From: an uncultured Bacteroidota bacterium
Lineage (GTDB): Bacteria > Bacteroidota > Bacteroidia > Chitinophagales > Chitinophagaceae
Reading direction: 5' to 3'
Length of the DNA stretch: 20,949 bases
Assembly: GCA_946479615.1 (NCBI GenBank)
Contig: CAMLGR010000081.1
Location: 1-20,949 of the forward strand
The notes beneath the pieces were generated by a model. It was not told where the DNA came from and did not search any database. It saw nothing but the letters and a program-made list of their open reading frames with translations. A program made the position numbers and the translations under genes. The stretch's first letter is position 1. The number at the start of each line of letters is the position of its first letter. Shown in pieces: positions 1 through 6,467 of this stretch.

Positions 1-634
1 CGCTGTTTCTTCTGCTGGTACATATAAAGCAGGCAATTCTGTAGCAGGTGATATCGGCCTGTACTACGATGGCAAAAGCGAACCCGGCGACGGCTTTACT
101 TTTGGTGCTGTTTTATCTAACCTCGGCGCCAAGATCTCTTATACTGATAATGCTGATCAGAAAGATTTTATTCCTGCTAACCTCGGAATTGGTTTTACCT
201 GGAACAAAGCCTTCGACGATCAGAATAAAATAACGCTCGGTGCTGATTTCAATAAATTACTGGTTCCTGCTTTTGAGGGAGATCCTTCTTCTGCACAGGA
301 CCTGGCTGATTATCGCACCAAAGGAGTACCAGGAAGCTGGTTCAGTTCTTTCAGCGATTTTCCCGGACAGGCAAACGTATCACTGGGTGCAGAATACTGG
401 TATAACAACCAGTTTGCATTCCGCGCCGGTTATTTCTTTGAAGACAAATCAAGAGGTAACCGCCGTTATTTCACAGCAGGTCTTGGTTTGAAGTATAATA
501 TCTTCGGATTGAACTTCTCTTATCTTGCACCTACGAGCAGTGGTAACACACAGAATCCTTTGTCTAACACATTGCGTTTCTCTGTGATCTTCGACCTCGA
601 TGGTGGCAGTGGTGATGCAGCAACAACGAACTAA
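1..634 (+). CDS. porV: PorV-like type IX secretion outer-membrane protein, C-terminal part
   Basis: The gene is open at the left edge and reads in frame from base 2 to a TAA at 632-634, giving 210 residues. PorV (LptO) is an outer-membrane beta-barrel of the FadL type. In the Bacteroidota type IX secretion system it works with the PorU sortase to shuttle and anchor secreted cargo. The visible part has alternating aromatic/glycine strand patterns (GFTFGAVLSNLGAKISYTD, FIPANLGIGFTWN, NVSLGAEYWYNNQFAFRAGYF) and a final strand ending in LRFSVIFDLD with a short Gly/Ala/Thr tail, as expected for this family. About the first 180 residues and the start lie outside the window. Codirectional ispF follows after about 195 bases holding a terminator and a repeat. 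The PorV call is by recognition; another FadL-like barrel is the main alternative. Confidence 0.82.
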   Translation, partial: AVSSAGTYKAGNSVAGDIGLYYDGKSEPGDGFTFGAVLSNLGAKISYTDNADQKDFIPANLGIGFTWNKAFDDQNKITLGADFNKLLVPAFEGDPSSAQDLADYRTKGVPGSWFSSFSDFPGQANVSLGAEYWYNNQFAFRAGYFFEDKSRGNRRYFTAGLGLKYNIFGLNFSYLAPTSSGNTQNPLSNTLRFSVIFDLDGGSGDAATTN

Positions 635-667
635 TACCAGTCATAAGCACGGCTTATGATACTATAC

Positions 668-701
668 AATACAAGAGCCTCCTTCGGGAGGCTTTTGTAT
701 T
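668..701. terminator. Probable bidirectional intrinsic terminator after porV
   Basis: A 15-bp stem with one mismatch closes on a TTCG tetraloop: GC-rich core gcctcc/ggaggc, with AT-rich flanks aatacaa/ttttgtatt. The T-run after the stem suits termination of porV, and the A-run on the other side suits the opposite strand. A second, smaller hairpin (tcataagc, loop acg, gcttatga; 641-659) sits between the porV stop and this stem. Confidence 0.8.
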
Positions 702-706
702 TATAG

Positions 707-804
707 GTCTATGAGTGTATTTCTATGTGTCTATGTGTAAAAAAAGCTGACTGGCATAGTCTTACCACATAGGATCATAGGTACATAGAAATACACACAT
801 AGAC
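707..804 (+). repeat. Intergenic inverted repeat, family A, copy 1
   Basis: The left arm (707-737) and right arm (766-804) are imperfect inverted copies built from ctatgtg-like words. The right arm carries one extra word of about 8 bases. The 28-base loop contains taaaaaaagctgactggc. The same loop, inverted in the window, occurs in the hairpin at 11277-11356, and a partial copy starts at 1410. In both full copies the loop has the same orientation relative to the gene upstream (porV here, argF' there). The element ends directly at the promoter-like TATATTTG before ispF. Confidence 0.85.
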
Positions 805-812
805 TATATTTG
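805..812 (+). promoter_or_regulatory. Possible -7 element upstream of ispF
   Basis: TATATTTG matches the Bacteroidota -7 consensus TAnnTTTG and lies 16 bases before the ispF start. No clear -33 TTG was found at the usual spacing, and that region lies inside the family A repeat. Leader length would be only about ten bases, so this is tentative. Confidence 0.35.
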
Positions 813-828
813 CCAAAACGACCTTTAC

Positions 829-1317
829 ATGTCATACAGAATCGGATCAGGCGTAGATTTTCACCAGTTGGCAGCAGGCAGGGAACTTTGGATCGGTGGT
901 ATCAGGATCGATCATCACAAAGGCGCTGTAGGTCATAGCGATGCGGATGTATTACTGCATGCGTTATGCGATGCAATGCTGGGCGCTGCCTGTCTCGGTG
1001 ATATCGGTTTGCATTTCCCCGATACCGATGCCAGCTACAAAGACATCGATAGCAAACTGCTTTTAAAAAAAACAAATGAGCTGATCGCCGGAAAAGGGTA
1101 TGCAATTGTAAATATCGATACCACTCTTTGTTTGCAATTGCCTAAGATCAGGCCCTATGTGGTACAGATGCAACAATCCATTGCAGGGATATTGAATATT
1201 GAAACAACAGCTGTTTCCATCAAAGCCACTACAACGGAAAAAATGGGATTTGTAGGAAGAGAAGAAGGATTGATGGCGTACGCGACGGTGTTGCTGGAGA
1301 GAGTGAATGGTCAATAG
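829..1317 (+). CDS. ispF: 2-C-methyl-D-erythritol 2,4-cyclodiphosphate synthase
   Basis: IspF converts CDP-ME 2-phosphate to MEcPP in the non-mevalonate isoprenoid pathway in the cytoplasm, normally as a homotrimer. At 162 residues the length is typical. The start is supported by the N-terminal motif GSGVDFH, which supplies zinc ligands Asp10 and His12; the third ligand is His44 in the GHSDADVLLHALCDA segment. HFPDTD (62-67) and TTTEKMGFVGR (134-144) are the other family signatures. The gene is codirectional with porV but separated by a terminator and a repeat, so it probably has its own promoter. Oddly, its last four codons (VNGQ) and its stop lie inside a dispersed repeat word, so the repeat seems to have supplied the C-terminus. 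Function is confident. Confidence 0.96.
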   Translation: MSYRIGSGVDFHQLAAGRELWIGGIRIDHHKGAVGHSDADVLLHALCDAMLGAACLGDIGLHFPDTDASYKDIDSKLLLKKTNELIAGKGYAIVNIDTTLCLQLPKIRPYVVQMQQSIAGILNIETTAVSIKATTTEKMGFVGREEGLMAYATVLLERVNGQ

Positions 1318-1508
1318 TGAATGGTGAATAGGCAATACAAACAGGCAGGCGATCGGGCTCACTCTGTATTTCTTTGCCAGATGCCATAAGCAAACTGCCA
1401 CAATAAGCTCTATGTGGTAAAAAGCTAGCAGGGAATATGGTATCCCTTCCTGCCCGCCACTCACTATTTCCCACTACCCGTCCACCGTACAGGGTTTACT
1501 ACATAGGT
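1302..1508 (+). repeat. Interleaved family B and family A repeat arms after ispF
   Basis: 1302-1327 is a 26-base family B word that recurs identically, inverted, at 5201-5226. A degenerate inverted B arm (cactcactatttcccac, about 1455-1472) lies further on. Between them at 1410-1426 is a family A arm plus loop start (ctatgtggtaaaaagct), with a matching tttactacatagg at 1496-1508. The order is B, A, B', A', which looks like two decayed hairpins interlocked. Apart from the promoter motif at 1539, I see nothing else in the 264-base gap before dut. Confidence 0.6.
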
Positions 1509-1538
1509 CATTGGTGAGAATTATATTGCAGGGTTGGC

Positions 1539-1546
1539 TATCTTTG
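1539..1546 (+). promoter_or_regulatory. Probable -7 element for dut
   Basis: TATCTTTG fits TAnnTTTG and sits 35 bases before the dut ATG. A TTG at 1511-1513 could be the -33 element, but the 25-base spacing is slightly long for known Bacteroidota promoters. Confidence 0.5.
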
Positions 1547-1581
1547 TCGCATTACATATATTACTTTATTAATAAGCAACA

Positions 1582-2034
1582 ATGTCCAGTACGAGCCTGA
1601 CGGAAGTTAAGATCATTAATACATCATCCAATCCTTTACCTGAATATGCGACAACCGGTTCTTCCGGTATGGATATCAGGGCCAGCCTGGATCTTCCGCA
1701 AACCTTACAGCCATTGGAGCGCATCCTTATTCCTACCGGTTTATTTATTGAATTACCTCATGGATTTGAGGCCCAGGTAAGACCCCGCAGCGGATTGGCT
1801 GTGAAACAGGGGATTACCGTATTGAACAGTCCCGGCACGATAGATGCCGATTACAGGGGAGAAATTAAGATTATCTTAATCAATCTTTCGGCAGAAGCAC
1901 AGGTCATACAACCCGGTGACCGTGTGGCGCAACTGGTGATCCAGCAGGTAGAACAGATACAATGGAAACCTGCCGATCAACTGGAAACAACAGCCAGGAA
2001 TGCAGGCGGGTTTGGCCATACAGGCAAGCAATAA
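1582..2034 (+). CDS. dut: dUTP diphosphatase (dUTPase)
   Basis: It hydrolyses dUTP to dUMP and pyrophosphate, keeping uracil out of DNA and feeding dTMP synthesis; the family is trimeric. All five motifs are visible in 150 residues: GMDIRA (29-34), PRSGLA (68-73), [10 protein letters not shown] with the catalytic Asp90 (85-94), GDRVAQLVI (about 112-120) and the C-terminal lid [12 protein letters not shown] (138-149). The lid usually begins RGxGGFG; here Asn replaces the Gly after Arg139, a mild change that leaves the glycine-rich P-loop-like part intact. The start at 1582 follows a promoter-like TATCTTTG and leaves a normal N-terminus. The DUF4292 lipoprotein lies 78 bases downstream behind a hairpin. 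Confidence 0.96.
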   Translation: MSSTSLTEVKIINTSSNPLPEYATTGSSGMDIRASLDLPQTLQPLERILIPTGLFIELPHGFEAQVRPRSGLAVKQGITVLNSPGTIDADYRGEIKIILINLSAEAQVIQPGDRVAQLVIQQVEQIQWKPADQLETTARNAGGFGHTGKQ

Positions 2035-2048
2035 GTATAGTTATTGGT

Positions 2049-2104
2049 GTTAGATGTTAAATTTTAAATGCATTTAAATTTAGCATTCAGCATTTAAAAT
2101 TGAG
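2049..2104 (+). repeat. AT-rich intergenic inverted repeat, element C
   Basis: Words of the type aaattttaaatgc and gcatttaaaatt pair around a short centre (atttaaatttagcattca). The element fills most of the dut to lipoprotein gap and ends 8 bases before the next start codon. Confidence 0.7.
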
Positions 2105-2112
2105 TATATACC

Positions 2113-2925
2113 ATGAAAGCAGCCATTGTTTTAGTCGTCGTCATTTCTTTGCTGGCATCCTGCCGCTCTACGCGTAAGATACAGACGGCTATTGCCAAAA
2201 AAGATACCATGACAGCCGCCCCGGTAGCTGCTGTTCCCAAAGAAGATTCAGCTGCATTTATCCAGCAAACACTTTCTACCATCCGTGCCGGCAAGATCAA
2301 CTACACTACTTTTTCTGCGAAGATCAATGTCGATTACCAGGGAGCTGATGGAAATAAATATGATGTGAACGCCAACCTGAGTATGTATAAAGACAGCGCT
2401 ATCTGGATATCCATCACTGCTATTTTTGGTATTGAAGGATTAAGAGCGTATATCACTAAAGATTCTGTCAAGATCCTGAACAAACAGGATAAAGTATATA
2501 CTGCCCGCAGCGTGGCTTATCTCCAGGAAATTACCGCCCTGCCGCTTGATTTGAGCACTTTGCAGGAAATACTGATCGGCAACCCTGTTTTCCTCGATAC
2601 GACCCAGCTTTCCTATGCAAAAACAGGTGGTGGCGGCGTGTCCCTGTTAAGCTATAGTCAATGGTTCAAGAATCTGTTGACCCTGAACAGCTCCCTGAAG
2701 GCTGAAAACAGTAAGCTGGATGATATCGACCCGGCCCGCAGCCGTACCTGCAACCTGAGTTACAGCGAATATGAGAATAAAAAAGGGGTTGATTTTTCAA
2801 CGAAAAGAAGGATCACGGTGGCCGAAAAATCGAACCTGGACATCAAGCTCGATTTCAAGCAATATGACTTTAATGAAACGTTAAGTTTCCCCTTTACCGT
2901 TCCTAAAAGCTATAAAAGGGATTAG
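2113..2925 (+). CDS. DUF4292-family outer-membrane lipoprotein
   Basis: The N-terminus is a lipoprotein signal: a hydrophobic run ending LLASC, with Cys17 as the predicted lipidated residue, followed by Arg/Ser/Thr. The mature part first has an Ala/Lys/Pro linker (about 18-50), then a beta-rich domain containing INYTTFSAKINVDYQG, YKDSAIWISI and a C-terminal QYDFNETLSFPFTVPKSY. This matches my recollection of DUF4292, a Bacteroidota family thought to have a LolA-like fold. The 270-residue length fits. The biochemical role is not known to me. Its position just ahead of two EnvC-like proteins suggests an envelope role, which is inference from context. The start is fixed by the signal peptide. 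Confidence 0.85.
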   Translation: MKAAIVLVVVISLLASCRSTRKIQTAIAKKDTMTAAPVAAVPKEDSAAFIQQTLSTIRAGKINYTTFSAKINVDYQGADGNKYDVNANLSMYKDSAIWISITAIFGIEGLRAYITKDSVKILNKQDKVYTARSVAYLQEITALPLDLSTLQEILIGNPVFLDTTQLSYAKTGGGGVSLLSYSQWFKNLLTLNSSLKAENSKLDDIDPARSRTCNLSYSEYENKKGVDFSTKRRITVAEKSNLDIKLDFKQYDFNETLSFPFTVPKSYKRD

Positions 2926-3016
2926 GAGTTAAAATTTATTTTGCATAAAACCGTTATATCCGGGGCAAGGACCGGATTGACAAAGAGTTATACCCGGTAC
3001 AGATCAATAATAAAGC

Positions 3017-4321
3017 ATGAAAAAATATCTACTAACCTGCATTTTCCTGTTTATCGCTATGGGTTTTATATATGCCCAGACCAATGATAAGGCAGAATTG
3101 GAAAAGGAGAGAAAAGAGATCCAGGACGAGCTGAGGCAGATCCAGGGCATGTATGATAAGGTAAAGGGTCAGGCCAGGCAATCGCTCGGTCAGTTGAATA
3201 TGCTGAAGAGGAAAATGAATTTGCAGGAGCGGTATATTAACAGTATCAATAAAGAGTTGCGGATGATCGACGATGATATCTACAAGAGCAACCTGGAGAT
3301 CTATCGTTTGCAAAAGCAACTGGATACGCTGAAATCCGAATATGCGCGCACGATCGTGTATGCTTATAAGAACCGTAGTAGTTATAACTACGTCAATTTC
3401 ATCTTTTCGGCGACTAGTTTTAATGACGCAATTCGCCGAGTTTCGTATTTGAAAAGTTACCGTTCTTACCGCGAAAAACAGGTGACTACGATCAATGAGA
3501 CCCGGGAGCTGATCGCACATCGGCAGCAGCAGCAGCTGACACGAAAAGAACAGAAGCACCAAACGCTGGAAGAGCAGACAAAAGAGAGAACCGAACTGGC
3601 AGGACAACGGAAAGAAAAAGATGCGGTAGTAGCAGAATTGAAGACACAGGAAAAAGACCTGCAAAAGGAGATAGCAACTAAAAAGAAAAGAGATAAAGAT
3701 CTTCAGAATGCAGTGAGTGCGATTGTCAGAAGAGAGATAGAAGCCGCAAAGAAGGAAGAGGCTGCGAGACTGGAAACAGCAAGAAAAGCAGAAGAAGCGA
3801 AGACGAAGAATGCGATAGCCACTAACCCGGCAGCAAAACCTGTAGCTCCTGTTACGAAACCGGCCGAAAAGCCGGAGAGCTACCTGGAGTTAAATGCCAA
3901 GGATGTGAAGCTGGGGGCTGATTTTTCGGAGAACAGGGGCCGGTTACCCTGGCCGGTCGATAACGGGTTTGTAAAAGTGCCTTTTGGTCCGTATACCATC
4001 GATGGTACCAAGATCAGGGGTGATAACCCGGGGATCACCATTGGTACGCAAAAGGGCCAGTCGGTAAAAGCGGTATTTGATGGAGAGGTATCGGCGATCC
4101 ATAATTACGGAGAAGGCGCCATGATCATTTTAAGACATGGAAAATATTTCACTTCGTATAGTAATTTGTCCAGTGTAAGCGTTACTAAAGGAGCGGTGGT
4201 AAAAAGAGGGCAGGTAATTGGCAAGGCAGGGGAGGCAGATGATAATGTAGGGGGACAGGTTGATTTTATCCTGATGATCGAAGCGAACAATGTGAACCCG
4301 GCGCCCTGGTTGAATCATTGA
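3017..4321 (+). CDS. envC: EnvC-like murein hydrolase activator with coiled coil and degenerate LytM domain
   Basis: EnvC-type proteins switch on periplasmic peptidoglycan amidases during cell separation. The order here is a signal peptide (1-21, ending IYAQ), a long heptad-like, charged coiled coil (about 24-255) including an alternating Lys/Glu/Arg stretch, an Ala/Pro/Lys linker (about 256-285), and a LytM/M23 domain (about 310-434). The zinc ligands of active M23 peptidases are absent: the HxGxD region reads GDNPGITI (335-342), the HxH strand reads GQVDFIL, and the YxHL His is replaced in YSNLS. That loss is expected for an activator and argues against peptidase activity. The 91-base gap from the lipoprotein holds only a 6-bp hairpin (2958-2977). 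The second paralog follows downstream. Confidence 0.9.
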   Translation: MKKYLLTCIFLFIAMGFIYAQTNDKAELEKERKEIQDELRQIQGMYDKVKGQARQSLGQLNMLKRKMNLQERYINSINKELRMIDDDIYKSNLEIYRLQKQLDTLKSEYARTIVYAYKNRSSYNYVNFIFSATSFNDAIRRVSYLKSYRSYREKQVTTINETRELIAHRQQQQLTRKEQKHQTLEEQTKERTELAGQRKEKDAVVAELKTQEKDLQKEIATKKKRDKDLQNAVSAIVRREIEAAKKEEAARLETARKAEEAKTKNAIATNPAAKPVAPVTKPAEKPESYLELNAKDVKLGADFSENRGRLPWPVDNGFVKVPFGPYTIDGTKIRGDNPGITIGTQKGQSVKAVFDGEVSAIHNYGEGAMIILRHGKYFTSYSNLSSVSVTKGAVVKRGQVIGKAGEADDNVGGQVDFILMIEANNVNPAPWLNH

Positions 4322-4365
4322 GGCGGTTGGCAGTTATAAAAATGAGGATTTCAAATACAGGTGAT

Positions 4366-4398
4366 ATTCACCATTGACAATTCACCATTCACTATTCC
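4366..4398 (+). repeat. Single family B arm just upstream of the second EnvC-like gene
   Basis: It is made of ttcaccattgac and ttcaccattcactatt words and is the inverse of the B arms at 1302 and 5143. No matching first arm follows the envC stop, so this copy is unpaired locally. It ends 10 bases before the downstream ATG. With the arm at 5143-5166, which shares about 18 bases in inverted orientation, it brackets the second EnvC-like gene. Confidence 0.75.
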
Positions 4399-4408
4399 AA
4401 TCAGTACT

Positions 4409-5143
4409 ATGAAAAAATACTTTCTAACGATCATCTTCTTGTGTTCCATGGCAACATTCGTTGCGTCGCGGGCTGAAATGGTTCGTAAACCTGTTATCGA
4501 AAAAAGGAAGCAGAAAGCAAAAGCTAAGAAAACCGCAGTTACCTCGCGGTCTAAAAAAACAACGGCCAAAAGCAAGCACCGCCATGCCGAGCATTCAACA
4601 GGAGCGAGCCGTACACGCAAAACTCCCACTACTAAAACGGTAAAGAAAGGGAAAGTATATCTTACGAAAAAAACGGCTACCAGCCTGGTAAAAGAAGATG
4701 TTGCTATCAAGCTGTCTGCAGAAGATATAAAAATGGGTGATGACTTTGAAGGCAGCCGTGGTCAATTACCCTGGCCGGTGGAAGGATCTATAAGTCTTCC
4801 TTTCGGAATTTATACGATCGATGGTACTAAGATCAAGGGTGATAATCCCGGTATCTTGTTTGCCACAGAAGATAATTCAGAACCGGTAAAAGCGGTATTT
4901 GATGGTGTGGTATCGGATGTTAGTACCAAAGGAGAAATCACATCTGTATGTATCCGTCATGGAAAATATTCTACTGTATATGGCAACCTCTCTGCTATCA
5001 ATGTAAGTAAAGGTGATGTGGTAAAGAAAAACCAGGTAATCGCCCGTGTAGGTGATGGGTATGATGCAGATGGAGGAGAACTTACGTTTTTGTTAATGGT
5101 CAATCATGACAATGTGAATCCTGCGCCGTGGTTGAACCATTAG
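4409..5143 (+). CDS. Second EnvC-like protein: basic linker plus degenerate LytM domain
   Basis: I chose the start at 4409 because it gives a clean signal peptide (MKKYFLTIIFLCSMATF, about 1-22); a longer in-frame start at 4361 would translate repeat sequence. The protein has 244 residues. After the signal peptide comes a Lys/Arg/Thr/Ser-rich low-complexity segment (about 25-100) with no coiled coil, then a LytM domain (about 118-244) closely like that of the preceding gene. Both share IKGDNPGI/IRGDNPGI, RHGKY, VKAVFDG and the ending NVNPAPWLNH. M23 zinc ligands are again missing (GELTFLL in place of HxH). It is evidently a tandem paralog that lacks or has replaced the coiled coil. It may bind peptidoglycan or an amidase, with the basic arm touching anionic cell-wall polymers; this role is inferred. 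Confidence 0.88.
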   Translation: MKKYFLTIIFLCSMATFVASRAEMVRKPVIEKRKQKAKAKKTAVTSRSKKTTAKSKHRHAEHSTGASRTRKTPTTKTVKKGKVYLTKKTATSLVKEDVAIKLSAEDIKMGDDFEGSRGQLPWPVEGSISLPFGIYTIDGTKIKGDNPGILFATEDNSEPVKAVFDGVVSDVSTKGEITSVCIRHGKYSTVYGNLSAINVSKGDVVKKNQVIARVGDGYDADGGELTFLLMVNHDNVNPAPWLNH

Positions 5144-5226
5144 GTGAATAGTGAATGGTGAATAGGGGTGAAATAATAAGCATATCCCGCATTAGGGTAC
5201 TCACCATTCACTATTGACCATTCACT
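5143..5226. repeat. Family B hairpin between convergent envC-like and bshA genes
   Basis: The left arm (5143-5166) starts at the last base of the upstream TAG stop. The right arm (5200-5226) overlaps the bshA stop on the other strand. The arms share about 17 paired bases with few mismatches around a 33-base spacer. The right arm is identical over 26 bases to 1302-1327 in inverted orientation. By position it probably ends or protects both transcripts. Confidence 0.85.
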
Positions 5227-6343
5227 ACAGGAATCTCTCATACAACTTCTCATAGATCGGTACGATATGCTGTATATCGAATTGGCGGGCATGAGCCGCT
5301 GCGCGGGATTTGAAGCCGTGTAAAGTTTCATCATTGCTTAATATCGTCAATGCACTTTCGCTCATTGTTTTTATATCACCTACATCGGACAGGAAGCCTG
5401 TCTTACCATCGATATTGATTTCGCGAAGGCCACCGGCATTGGTAGATACGACCGGCACACCTGCTGCCATCGCTTCCAGGGCTGCGAGACCAAAACTTTC
5501 ATATTCTGATGTCAGGAGGAAAAGATCGGCAATCGCCAGGATATCTTCCATCTGTTCCTGTTTGCCTACAAAACGTACATCATCGGCAATATTGAAAGTG
5601 CGGCTAAGTTCTTCTGCAGTTTGCCGTTCCGGTCCATCACCTACGAATAATAATTTAGAAGGAATTTTTTTCCGCACCTCGGCAAATATCTTCACCACAT
5701 CCTGTACTCTTTTTATTTTCCTGAAATTGGAAGCATGCATAAGAATGCGTTCGCCACTTGGTGCAATGACCTTGCGGAAGGCATCGATGGGTTTGCGGCT
5801 GAACCGGCTTACATCAACAAAATTATAAATGACCTCAATCTCTTTTTCAATATGAAAAGTGCCGTAGGTCTCATCTCGCAGGTTTTCCGATACCGCGGTG
5901 ATCGCATCGCTTTGATTGATGGAAAAAGCAACGACAGGTGCATAGGTCTTATCTTTTCCTACAAGTGTGATATCAGTTCCGTGGAGAGTAGTAATGACCG
6001 GGATCTTTTTTCCTTCGAGTTCTAATATTTTTTTAGCCATATAAGCGGCCGATGCATGGGGAATGGCATAATGTACATGCAGCAGGTCCAGATCATTATT
6101 CTTGATCACATCCACCATCGTACTCGCCAGCGCTGTTTCGTAAGGAGGATAATCAAACAGGGGATAGGTAGGAACCTGTACCTCGTGATAATATATATTC
6201 GGAATAAACCCGTTTAACCTGACCGGTTGCTGGTAGGTGATAAAATGTATGAGATGCCCTTTCTGAGCCAGTGCTTTTCCCAGTTCTGTAGCGAGTACAC
6301 CAGAACCTCCAAAAGTGGGATAGCAAACAATTCCGATCTTCAT
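5225..6343 (-). CDS. bshA: N-acetyl-alpha-D-glucosaminyl L-malate synthase (bacillithiol synthesis)
   Basis: BshA is a GT4-family, GT-B-fold glycosyltransferase that joins GlcNAc from UDP-GlcNAc to L-malate, the first step to the thiol bacillithiol. The N-terminus MKIGIVCYPTFGGSGVLAT is highly characteristic of BshA. HVHYAIPHA and TLHGTDITLVG follow in the N-terminal Rossmann domain. The C-terminal domain has the nucleotide-sugar E-x7-E motif (Glu282 and Glu290 in ESFGLAALEAMAAG). The 372-residue length is typical. The gene is alone on its strand here, convergent with the EnvC-like gene and divergent from the M28 peptidase; bshB and bshC are not in the window. The main alternative is another GT4 transferase, but the N-terminal motif makes that unlikely. 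Confidence 0.93.
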   Translation of the reverse strand: MKIGIVCYPTFGGSGVLATELGKALAQKGHLIHFITYQQPVRLNGFIPNIYYHEVQVPTYPLFDYPPYETALASTMVDVIKNNDLDLLHVHYAIPHASAAYMAKKILELEGKKIPVITTLHGTDITLVGKDKTYAPVVAFSINQSDAITAVSENLRDETYGTFHIEKEIEVIYNFVDVSRFSRKPIDAFRKVIAPSGERILMHASNFRKIKRVQDVVKIFAEVRKKIPSKLLFVGDGPERQTAEELSRTFNIADDVRFVGKQEQMEDILAIADLFLLTSEYESFGLAALEAMAAGVPVVSTNAGGLREINIDGKTGFLSDVGDIKTMSESALTILSNDETLHGFKSRAAAHARQFDIQHIVPIYEKLYERFL

Positions 6344-6417
6344 AAATATATATTCGGTATAGATGAACTAAGGTAACAGTTTTGGCCCGGTTTGGTTGAC
6401 CGTTCATCTTAAATTAT

Positions 6418-6449
6418 TTGTTTCCTGTTTTAGCTTTATTTTACCTTTA
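6418..6449 (+). promoter_or_regulatory. Possible promoter of the M28 peptidase gene
   Basis: TTTG (6418-6421) is followed after 20 bases by TACCTTTA (6442-6449), close to the Bacteroidota TTG / TAnnTTTG pair with the last base off. It lies 18 bases before the chosen ATG. The region is the divergent gap with bshA and contains no repeat element. Confidence 0.4.
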
Positions 6450-6467
6450 TCTAAATTCGATGTTAAC

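Noticed and set aside
48..491. Two short + strand ORFs inside the left edge
   Set aside because: They lie in another frame of the porV coding sequence, which reads as a continuous beta-barrel.
902..1474. Antisense ORFs opposite ispF and in the following gap
   Set aside because: They are in shadow frames of a clear ispF gene or run through repeats, and show no protein-like pattern.
2958..2977. Small hairpin atccgg/ccggat before envC as a terminator
   Set aside because: The stem is only 6 bp with no T-run after it; it may be chance.
4361..4408. Longer N-terminus for the second EnvC-like protein
   Set aside because: The extra residues are translated family B repeat, and the signal peptide begins at 4409.
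5143..5226. CRISPR array
   Set aside because: Repeated words are short, unevenly spaced and arranged as inverted arms; there are no regular repeats with unique spacers and no cas genes.
6396..6467. Longer N-terminus for the M28 peptidase
   Set aside because: It would overlap the promoter-like region and place an extra hydrophobic stretch before a standard signal peptide starting at 6468.
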